10,567 nucleotides of DNA from Planctomycetota bacterium (lineage in GTDB: Bacteria > Planctomycetota > GCA-002687715 > DRQF01). How positions within the stretch are numbered: position 1 is the stretch's first letter; each line of letters opens with the position of its first letter. Of this stretch, positions 1 through 5,714 are shown piece after piece. The DNA lies in NCBI GenBank assembly GCA_015485455.1, contig WFTN01000118.1:1-10567 (forward strand), written 5' to 3'. The position numbers were made by a program, and so were the translations under genes. The notes beneath the pieces were generated by a model. The model was given only the letters and a program-made list of their open reading frames with translations. It did no database searches and was not told the DNA's origin.

Positions 1-448
1 GTCTGCCAAGTCGTCGCCCTTGGCTGAGGTCCTGTTCAAACAGCAAGGGGTTGTGGGGGTCTTCATCGGCGCCGACTTCGTGACCGTGACGAAACACCCG
101 GGAGTCGCTTGGGAGTTGCTCCAAGTCATGGTCCGGGGCGCCATCGAAAACCATATCAATGGCGGAGGATTGGTTGTCTCTGCTGATGCCAAGCCAGCTA
201 CGATGACTGGCGATCCAGCCGACGTGGAAACACGTATTCGCAAGATCTTGGACGAGCAAATTCGTCCGGCTGTGGCCATGGATGGTGGCGACATTCAATA
301 TGTGGGCTTCAATGCTGGTGTGGTGATGCTGCAAATGAAGGGCGCCTGCCATGGCTGCCCAAGTAGTTCTTTGACCCTTAAGATGGGTATTGAGACAAGG
401 CTTAAGGAAGCTATCCCCGAAGTCCTTGAAGTGACTGCTTTGGTATGA
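1..448 (+). CDS. Nfu/NifU-type Fe-S cluster scaffold or carrier protein, 5' end missing
   Basis: The reading frame is open from the first complete codon at position 2, so the gene starts left of the window and about 148 residues are visible. Two domains can be recognised. The first is the tail of the Nfu N-terminal domain (SPLAEVLFKQQGVVGVFIG, then DFVTVTK). The second is a C-terminal NifU-like domain with the metal-binding CxxC pair in GACHGCPSSSL; the Cys codons are at 347-349 and 356-358. Family knowledge: Nfu proteins hold a [4Fe-4S] cluster at the interface of a dimer through these two cysteines and pass it to target enzymes in the cytosol. By comparison with full-length family members, roughly 40 N-terminal residues are missing. 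A TTG at position 20 could be mistaken for a start, but it lies inside the conserved N-terminal domain. The stop codon overlaps the next start (ATGA), so the two genes are translationally coupled. Naming it NfuA or Nfu1 would be a guess. Confidence 0.93.
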   Translation, partial: SAKSSPLAEVLFKQQGVVGVFIGADFVTVTKHPGVAWELLQVMVRGAIENHINGGGLVVSADAKPATMTGDPADVETRIRKILDEQIRPAVAMDGGDIQYVGFNAGVVMLQMKGACHGCPSSSLTLKMGIETRLKEAIPEVLEVTALV

Positions 449-1515
449 TCGAGAGCTTGATCTTTGATTGGTCGGGAACCTTGGCCGACGATTTTCAGGC
501 GACTCTCGACGCGACGAATTCAGTCCTTGTCCAACTCGGCGGCATGCCTGTTGATGGGGCGACCTATCGAAAAGACTTCGTCTTACCAGTGATGGGCTTT
601 TATGCCAGCCGCTTACCCGGTAAGACCTTGGCTGAAATCGATGGTGCTTTTTTTGAAGCGATGGCTCATCAAGATGCGCCTCACCAGTTGTACGAAGGAG
701 CAGAAGTCCTTCTGCGCACCGCCAAGGCAAGGGGCGTCAGGCTCTTCATTCTTTCTACCATGTCGTCAGAAATCTTGAATCAAGGCTTAGCAGCTTTGGG
801 GATTGACGATCTGTTCGACGGTGTTTACGGCGGGGCCGCGGATAAAAGCTTGGTGATGCCCAAGCTCATTTCTGAGAATGGCCTGCAGCCTGATCGCTGT
901 GTGTTTGCCGGAGACACACCTCATGACATGGAAGTGGGAAGAGCCAGTGGGGTCTGCTTGGCAGCTTCTCTGTATGGGTACACCTCAAGAGAAAAAATGA
1001 TGGCAACCCGGCCCGACTTCGTCATGGAGTCACTTTCTGATCTGAGCGCCGCTCTCGATCGAGATCATATGATCGACACCCAGAAGATCGTCGTGGCAAC
1101 AGTAGGCGGTGTCGTCTCTCGACCAGACGGCAAGATCCTCTTGGTACGGACCAAGAAATGGTCCAATAGCTTCGGCATCCCCGGTGGAAAAATCGACTAC
1201 GGAGAAACCATGCTGGAAGCCTATGAGCGAGAGATCAAAGAAGAAACAAACTTGGACATCACAGATAGTCAGTTTGTCATGATTCAAGATTGCATCGAAT
1301 CGAAGGAGTTCGTGAAACCTCGACATTTCTTATTGATCAACTATGTTTCTAAGACGGCCAGACCCGACGACCTCTTGACTAACTACGAAATCGAAGAAAC
1401 GCGATGGGTAGAGCCTCAAGAAGCCTTTCAATTGAAATTGAACAAACCCACAGAGTTGGTGCTTCGAGAAGCGGCCAAGCAGGGGTTTTTTGATTTGGGA
1501 GATGCGACATCATGA
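445..1515 (+). CDS. HAD-superfamily hydrolase fused to NUDIX hydrolase
   Basis: This 356-residue protein has two catalytic domains. Residues 1-205 form a HAD domain of the phosphoglycolate-phosphatase type with a helical cap. Motif I is FDWSGTL (nucleophile D8), motif II is around S104/T105, motif III is K134 or K140, and motif IV is GDTPHD (D157, D161). The usual acid/base Asp two residues after the nucleophile is Ser10, as in DxAGT-type relatives, so ordinary phosphatase activity is not certain. Residues 210-350 form a NUDIX hydrolase. Its NUDIX box starts at G248 (E254, R262, E263, E266, E267), with Asn269 where Gly is usual. Met209 could serve as an internal start for a free NUDIX protein, but no strong ribosome site precedes it. 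The start at 445 overlaps the nfu stop, and the stop overlaps the folB start. That context suggests a role in removing phosphates from dihydroneopterin triphosphate; this is inference. Alternatives are nucleotide-pool sanitation or another sugar- or nucleotide-phosphate substrate. Confidence 0.9.
   Translation: MIESLIFDWSGTLADDFQATLDATNSVLVQLGGMPVDGATYRKDFVLPVMGFYASRLPGKTLAEIDGAFFEAMAHQDAPHQLYEGAEVLLRTAKARGVRLFILSTMSSEILNQGLAALGIDDLFDGVYGGAADKSLVMPKLISENGLQPDRCVFAGDTPHDMEVGRASGVCLAASLYGYTSREKMMATRPDFVMESLSDLSAALDRDHMIDTQKIVVATVGGVVSRPDGKILLVRTKKWSNSFGIPGGKIDYGETMLEAYEREIKEETNLDITDSQFVMIQDCIESKEFVKPRHFLLINYVSKTARPDDLLTNYEIEETRWVEPQEAFQLKLNKPTELVLREAAKQGFFDLGDATS
1498..1501 (+). promoter_or_regulatory. 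Ribosome binding site for folB inside the HAD-NUDIX gene
   Basis: A GGAG core (in GGGAG) lies 10 nt before the ATG at 1512, within the last codons of the upstream gene. It supports the start chosen for folB and the idea of coupled translation across the ATGA overlap. Confidence 0.6.
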
Positions 1516-1871
1516 TTGGGACGATTTTTGTCGAAGGTCTCAAGATTCTCTGTATTGTTGGTATACACCCAGAAGAACGGATCATAGAGCAGGCTCTCAT
1601 TGTTGATTGTGAATTCGATCGCGATTTCGAAGCTTGTGCCGCTCAAGATGACTTTGCCAAGACGGTGGATTACACCTTGGTGGCCGAGCGACTGACACAT
1701 CTCGCTCAGGAAAAACGCTATCAACTCATCGAAACCTATGCAGAGGAAAGCGCTGCTTTGGTCTTGGCGGAGTTCAACGCCAGGAGGGTAGCTATTAAAG
1801 TCATGAAACCAGCGGCTATTCCCCAAGCCAATTGGGCGGCAGTTCAGGTCGAACGATTTTCCAGCCAATAG
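1512..1871 (+). CDS. folB: Dihydroneopterin aldolase
   Basis: The 119-residue product has the usual length for FolB, which converts 7,8-dihydroneopterin to 6-hydroxymethyl-7,8-dihydropterin and glycolaldehyde in cytosolic folate synthesis. Visible family landmarks are the N-terminal strand VEGLKILCIVGIHPEER with E22, the TVDY motif (residues 51-54), the LIETYAE helix (residues 72-78, E74, which in the family contacts the pterin), and the C-terminal KVMKPAAIP segment, where K99 fits the catalytic lysine. The ATG overlaps the stop of the HAD-NUDIX gene. The gene ends 4 bp from the stop of the converging algX-like gene. Epimerase activity (FolX-like) cannot be excluded from sequence alone, but the context and the Lys motif favour the aldolase. 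Confidence 0.9.
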   Translation: MIGTIFVEGLKILCIVGIHPEERIIEQALIVDCEFDRDFEACAAQDDFAKTVDYTLVAERLTHLAQEKRYQLIETYAEESAALVLAEFNARRVAIKVMKPAAIPQANWAAVQVERFSSQ

Positions 1872-1875
1872 AGCA

Positions 1876-3831
1876 TCAGTGAAAACTGAGAGTCACTTGC
1901 GGGGCTTGGTTATCTTGAGGAACTCGGACTTCAACGCCTAAGTGACCGTCCTGCAGGATTGGAACCTCAATCTGCTTTTCTGCTTCCCCATTCTTTGGCA
2001 AGAGAATCTCGACTTGCGCCAAATAGCGCCGTGTCTGCTTCTTGAGGTCGGCGTGGAAGAGGGTGGCAACAATACGGCTTTCCAATTGCTCGGGGTTACC
2101 TTTGGCCTTAAGAGTCAAGCGAAGGGACTGGTTCTTTTTCGCTTCATTGGTGAAGAAGACAGCGCAGCTTGATTGAACCTGCAACTCTGCGGAGCCCGGG
2201 TTGGAGACGGTCTTTGCCACAAGGGATGGCGCAACCTTGTGGGGCCGGAACTTCTTGGTTGACACTTCTCGCATGCCAGTTGGCACCCAAGGTGATGCTG
2301 AAGGTGAAACAGACTTGAGAGGTATCAGGATGCCTGGGTTGCGAATCTGGAAGAAACGCCCAACGGTCTTGAGGTTGATGGCTAAGAGCAGATCTTCTTT
2401 GCCTTCCGGGATTGAGAGCAAAACCCGCTGCCACTCCCGCTCCCCATCTAGCACTTGCACCCTGTTCTTTCGAATCTTCCCCCATTTTGGAATCTCTGTG
2501 ATGAGACCTATGTTAACCGCTCCTACGGTTGCTTTGGTTGCCAAGACATAGATGACAAAATGCAAAGCGCCCCGAAGATTCTTCCGGTCAAGACGAAGTG
2601 CCCCAAAGCGGCTGGTCATTTTCAGAGTGCGGTGCCCCAATGCTATTGAGCTTTCTATGCCACGGTTGACGGTGAGATCACTCATGGGGATAGGAACTTC
2701 GAGCATGGGCTCACTTGCTTTTGGCAAAAAGAAGTTCCAGCCGTCAAACTCCCCATTGGCGGAGTAGAGTCCACGCTCTGAGGTCAAGAGAACGACATGG
2801 CGTGGGCGCCATCCCCAGGCGATGTCGTGAAAGAGACGGGTGGTGGCGTAGATGGATTGCTTGCTCGCCGACGGGAAATCTGTAGCACCATGGGATAACT
2901 CCATGGCAATCTGAGCTCGGCTGAAAAACAGCCCGAAACTGTCGGTAAGAATGGCTATGTCTTCGTCCTTGGATGAGGCTACAGGCTCGCCAGTCGCCTT
3001 GTCAATCACCTCGTCTTGGGTCACGCCATCTTCGAACATTTGAAAGGCATGACTCGTGCTGGCCCAACCAGTTCTATTCATGAGGCTTCCTCGATTCTTG
3101 ATGCTCTTGGGCACAAGGACGAGGTCTTGGTTGCTTCCGGTTTGGGGGGCAACACCTAACTTTCCGAGCTCTTGGGCCACAGCGCGGCTTGCCAACAAAG
3201 CACCTTTGCCGTTCCAATGGTGGTCATCCCGTCGGTAAAGCAGTGAGAGATCACCTTTCTCTCGGCGGTAATCCTGAAAGACTCGAAGAAGGTTGACCGC
3301 AGAGATGCCCCTTTTACTCAGGTCGTCGTGGAGATCTTGGAAGAAAGCTTCCTTGGCCGAACCCACGAAACCCCAATTGGGGAGTTGCTCCGGATAGACA
3401 CGGATGCGGTCAGGGATGATAGCTAGGGTGAACTTGCCCCCGAGGCTGGTGATCTTGCGGTCGAGATCTGCAAAGTAGGTCACGGACTTGGCTCGTTTTT
3501 CATTCCAGTAGGTGGCATTGTGGAGTTCGACCCGAGTTCGATCAAAAAGCATGTCGCGCCCCACGACAATCTTTTGGCTGCTCGCACGGACGATGGAGAA
3601 GAGTAAATCATTGTAGAAGGGCCGATAAGTCGCAGCCAGGGTCGAGTTGTCTGCCAGATAAGATTCGATGACGCGTGCTGCACTTCCTTCTTGGGCCCCT
3701 TTCCAGCTTATTTGTGACGACGGGAAAGGAAGGTCGGATTTCCACAAACCGTGTAAGTCTACCACCCAGCCTCCTAAGATTCCTAAGGCGAAAACCAAGG
3801 CAGCGAATCGATAGGGTAACTTGGAATCCAT
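1876..3831 (-). CDS. AlgX/AlgJ-like SGNH-fold polysaccharide O-acetyltransferase with beta-rich C-terminal extension
   Basis: This 651-residue protein has an N-terminal membrane anchor or uncleaved signal (about residues 7-26), so it should act in the periplasm. Residues 40-380 match the AlgX/AlgJ SGNH-hydrolase-like domain: IIPDRIRVYPEQLP (138-151), DDHHW with D203 and H205 in the place of the AlgX Asp-His pair, and TDSFG with S298 as the likely nucleophile. Family knowledge: such proteins accept an acetyl group from the membrane partner AlgI and place it on a polysaccharide. From about residue 390 to 651 the chain looks strand-rich and probably forms two beta-sandwich units, perhaps carbohydrate-binding; I cannot name the families. 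Typical AlgX and AlgJ are about 390-480 residues, so this form is clearly longer. The ATG at 3831 follows the MBOAT stop by 8 bp, preceded by a purine-rich AGAGAAG. The substrate is unknown, and no alginate synthesis genes are present, so algX is not assigned as a symbol. Confidence 0.85.
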   Translation of the reverse strand: MDSKLPYRFAALVFALGILGGWVVDLHGLWKSDLPFPSSQISWKGAQEGSAARVIESYLADNSTLAATYRPFYNDLLFSIVRASSQKIVVGRDMLFDRTRVELHNATYWNEKRAKSVTYFADLDRKITSLGGKFTLAIIPDRIRVYPEQLPNWGFVGSAKEAFFQDLHDDLSKRGISAVNLLRVFQDYRREKGDLSLLYRRDDHHWNGKGALLASRAVAQELGKLGVAPQTGSNQDLVLVPKSIKNRGSLMNRTGWASTSHAFQMFEDGVTQDEVIDKATGEPVASSKDEDIAILTDSFGLFFSRAQIAMELSHGATDFPSASKQSIYATTRLFHDIAWGWRPRHVVLLTSERGLYSANGEFDGWNFFLPKASEPMLEVPIPMSDLTVNRGIESSIALGHRTLKMTSRFGALRLDRKNLRGALHFVIYVLATKATVGAVNIGLITEIPKWGKIRKNRVQVLDGEREWQRVLLSIPEGKEDLLLAINLKTVGRFFQIRNPGILIPLKSVSPSASPWVPTGMREVSTKKFRPHKVAPSLVAKTVSNPGSAELQVQSSCAVFFTNEAKKNQSLRLTLKAKGNPEQLESRIVATLFHADLKKQTRRYLAQVEILLPKNGEAEKQIEVPILQDGHLGVEVRVPQDNQAPQVTLSFH

Positions 3832-3839
3832 GGGCTTCT

Positions 3840-5252
3840 CTAAAACTGAAAATAGAGGAAGGGACTATAGGACTGAAAGAACATATGCCCCACGGCAATG
3901 ACAAAACAAATCGTCAGGAAAATGGCGGAAGCACCACGGCCCCATCCACTTGGTCGTTCCACAAGACGGTCTGATTGAACTCCAACCCAGCAGAGGGCCA
4001 AACCAGCCACTGTCAAGCCGATGTCGAGCGTTTCTGCTGATCCAAGAATGCTTGTGCTCGCGCCTTCGCCAAGAAAAAACATGGTGCGCAAATAGGCCCC
4101 AGCAGCCTTCAGCGTCGGGGCTCGGAAAAAGACCCAGCCTATCATCACAGCGATGAATGTGGGCAGGACCTGAAGGGGGCCGGGCAGAAAACTCCAATAG
4201 GACTTTTTTCCGTTGGCACGCTCGAGTGCCAAGAGAATGCCATGGTAGGCGCCCCAAACGAGGAAGGTCCTTTGGGCTCCGTGCCATAGACCTCCCAAGA
4301 GCATAGTGACAAACAAATTGCGATAGACTTTGGCGGCAGTGCCTCGACTTCCACCCAGGGGAATATAGAGGTAGTCCCGCAACCAAGCCGAAAGAGAAAC
4401 GTGCCATCGTCGCCAGAATTCTGTGATTGACCGCGAGCGATAGGGTGACAAAAAGTTGAGGGGGAATTCGAACCCGAGCATGCGCCCCAACCCGATGGCC
4501 ATGTCTGAGTAGCCGCTGAAATCGAAATAGATTTGTACTGCGTAGGCGGTGATCCCCACCCAGGCATTGAGAGCATTTCCTGGTGGTACGTCGAAGGCAG
4601 CGACCACCAAGCGGGAAGCGCTGTCCGCAATGAGGATTTTCTTGGCGAAGCCACACATGAAGATCATGGCTCCACGGCCAAACTTCTCCCAACTGTGAAT
4701 GCGGCTTCGCAACTGCTCGGCTAAGTCTCGATAGCGGACAATAGGTCCGGCCACGAGCTGGGGAAAAAGCGCCACATAGCAGGCCACATGAACAAAACTG
4801 TCAGCTGGTTTCACTTCACCCCGATAGATGTCGATGGTGTAGCTCATCGTTTGGAAGGTGTAGAAGGAAATGCCGACGGGCAGGGCCACATGAGCGTAGG
4901 CGAAACCTGGTTGCCCAAACATGGCGAAGATGTCGTTCAGAGATTCCATGCCAAAGTCGTGATACTTGAAGTAGCCCAACAGGCTTAAATTGCCGACTAC
5001 AGACAGCCCCAGGGCCAAGGGTCGAAACCGACTTTCCTGGTTGCCAACCACTCTACCGCAGGCGTAGTCGAGGCAGGTGCTAAAAAAGATTAGCCCCAAG
5101 AAATCTGGGCGCTCCCAGCCATAAAACACGTAACTCGCAATCGTTAGCCAAAGGGCAGGTGCCCAGGCAACTTTGATTCTAAGAGTTCCGTAATAGACAA
5201 GAAGACAAAGGGGGAGGAACCAAAATAAGAAATGATAAGTGGTGAAAACCAA
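3840..5252 (-). CDS. MBOAT-family membrane O-acyltransferase, AlgI-like
   Basis: This 470-residue polytopic membrane protein matches AlgI-type MBOAT proteins along its whole length. Landmarks are the start MVFTTYHFLFWFLPL, the segment PVGISFYTFQTMSYTIDIYRG (126-145 region), FPQLVAGPI (163-171), IYFDFSGYSDMAIGLGRMLG (241-260), the FWRRWHVSLSAWLRDYLYIP region (279-298, His284), and GGLWHGA (320-326), where His324 fits the catalytic histidine. The C-terminus PFLYFQF is typical. Family knowledge: AlgI moves acetyl groups across the inner membrane for use by an AlgX/AlgJ protein. The start is a TTG at 5252. It is chosen because it aligns with the family N-terminus and has a purine-rich site 10 nt upstream. 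The algX-like gene follows in the same operon. Acetyl is the likely acyl group, but the polysaccharide target cannot be read from the sequence. Confidence 0.92.
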   Translation of the reverse strand: MVFTTYHFLFWFLPLCLLVYYGTLRIKVAWAPALWLTIASYVFYGWERPDFLGLIFFSTCLDYACGRVVGNQESRFRPLALGLSVVGNLSLLGYFKYHDFGMESLNDIFAMFGQPGFAYAHVALPVGISFYTFQTMSYTIDIYRGEVKPADSFVHVACYVALFPQLVAGPIVRYRDLAEQLRSRIHSWEKFGRGAMIFMCGFAKKILIADSASRLVVAAFDVPPGNALNAWVGITAYAVQIYFDFSGYSDMAIGLGRMLGFEFPLNFLSPYRSRSITEFWRRWHVSLSAWLRDYLYIPLGGSRGTAAKVYRNLFVTMLLGGLWHGAQRTFLVWGAYHGILLALERANGKKSYWSFLPGPLQVLPTFIAVMIGWVFFRAPTLKAAGAYLRTMFFLGEGASTSILGSAETLDIGLTVAGLALCWVGVQSDRLVERPSGWGRGASAIFLTICFVIAVGHMFFQSYSPFLYFQF

Positions 5253-5262
5253 GTCCGCTTTG

Positions 5263-5272
5263 CCTTTCTCTC
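5263..5272 (-). promoter_or_regulatory. Ribosome binding site supporting the TTG start of the MBOAT gene
   Basis: On the minus strand the purine run GAGAGAAAGG ends 10 nt before the TTG at 5252. There is no ATG or GTG in frame that would give the expected N-terminus, so this site decides the start. Confidence 0.55.
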
Positions 5273-5383
5273 AGTCGGGTTTCGGTGTTTCGAATCTTAC
5301 CTTATCTTGACCAGAAATAGGCGCCCTTTGTTTGTCCTTCATGACAAGCGGATGTTGTTCTTGGTCTTAGGACGACAGGTGGT

Positions 5384-5412
5384 TTGACAGCGGCCAAGCG
5401 TCCTTGTATTCT
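5384..5412 (+). promoter_or_regulatory. Sigma70-type promoter candidate for the membrane miniprotein and possibly the DUF2130 gene
   Basis: A perfect -35 box TTGACA (5384-5389) is followed by a 17-bp spacer and a -10-like TATTCT (5407-5412, four of six matches to TATAAT). It lies 49 bp before the ATG of the 35-residue ORF, in the intergenic space divergent from the MBOAT operon. The position and spacing are those expected for a housekeeping promoter. It could also read through to the DUF2130 gene. I saw no equally good promoter for the minus-strand MBOAT operon in 5253-5380. Confidence 0.5.
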
Positions 5413-5446
5413 TGTCCTTCCTCAGACATCGGCGTTTAGAAAAGGC

Positions 5447-5451
5447 AGGAG
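5447..5451 (+). promoter_or_regulatory. Ribosome binding site of the membrane miniprotein
   Basis: AGGAG is placed 10 nt before the ATG at 5462. The same AGGAG directly abuts an ATG at 5452 in another frame, too close to serve it, so the site points to 5462. Confidence 0.55.
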
Positions 5452-5461
5452 ATGACTGAAC

Positions 5462-5569
5462 ATGAGCCGCCCCAAATTGATTCTGTGCTGTATTGCCATC
5501 GTTCTCGTGATTGTGGGGATGATCTATTTGATGATGCAGGGAGGCGGCGGACTTGCATCTGGGGTCTAA
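5462..5569 (+). CDS. Predicted single-pass membrane miniprotein, 35 residues
   Basis: This short ORF reads MSRPKLILCC, then a hydrophobic run to about residue 25, and ends in a glycine-rich tail QGGGGLASGV. The arginine and lysine at positions 3 and 5 before the hydrophobic stretch predict an inner-membrane segment with the N-terminus inside. Support comes from three things in the DNA: a promoter candidate 49 bp upstream, an AGGAG site at a workable distance, and a hairpin starting 10 bp after the stop. I do not recognise a family. The two adjacent cysteines (9-10) sit early in the hydrophobic run and do not form a convincing lipobox. It may be a free-standing membrane microprotein or a leader peptide for the DUF2130 gene 145 bp downstream. 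No function is assigned. The main doubt is that hydrophobic ORFs of this length can arise by chance. Confidence 0.5.
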   Translation: MSRPKLILCCIAIVLVIVGMIYLMMQGGGGLASGV

Positions 5570-5578
5570 TGGCAATCA

Positions 5579-5618
5579 ACCCCTGACTCACGCAATTGCG
5601 GGCGTTGTGTGAGGGGGT
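5579..5618 (+). other. Strong hairpin between the miniprotein and DUF2130 genes
   Basis: The arm CTCACGCAA (5587-5595) pairs with TTGTGTGAG (5605-5613): nine pairs, one of them G-U, around a 9-nt loop. After a 3-nt bulge (TGA, 5584-5586), ACCCC (5579-5583) pairs with GGGGT (5614-5618). No T run follows on either strand, so it is not a standard intrinsic terminator. It may protect the 3' end of the miniprotein message, act as an attenuator before the DUF2130 gene, or have no role. The rest of 5570-5714 shows only the downstream ribosome site. Confidence 0.45.
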
Positions 5619-5714
5619 GCCCGACAAAGAAAGCTCAGAACAACGATTCCTAAGAATTCTCCTCGGGTAGCAAGGCAAAGAGCGTGGTTTTCGCTAAGAA
5701 GGAAAAATTGAGAT

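Noticed and set aside
1428..1868. 146-residue minus-strand ORF opposite folB
   Set aside because: It is the antisense of folB and the NUDIX end, both clearly real by family motifs; its product has no recognisable pattern.
1877..1888. CAGT-GAAA-ACTG mini-hairpin at the folB/algX convergence, considered as a terminator
   Set aside because: The stem is only 4 bp and no T run follows on either strand.
2144..2551. Overlapping ORFs on both strands within the C-terminal part of the AlgX-like gene
   Set aside because: I considered whether the poorly recognised C-terminus might be a separate gene or a frameshift. The 651-codon frame continues without break, and the other frames have unlikely compositions.
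3865..4692. 275-residue minus-strand ORF overlapping the MBOAT gene
   Set aside because: It is an alternative frame of the MBOAT gene, rich in His, Arg and Trp with no domain pattern, while the MBOAT frame shows full family conservation.
5332..5420. TTGTCCTTC direct repeat (5332-5340 and 5412-5420)
   Set aside because: A 9-bp repeat at 80-bp distance with no symmetry and no third copy is too weak to call an operator.
5339..5575. 78-residue minus-strand ORF in the intergenic region
   Set aside because: It is low-complexity and His/Arg/Gln-rich, antisense to the promoter and miniprotein, with no family pattern.
5452..5586. 44-codon plus-strand ORF overlapping the membrane miniprotein in another frame
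   Set aside because: The AGGAG site directly touches its ATG, which is too close for initiation, and its product is an Arg/Asp/Cys-rich string typical of an off-frame read.
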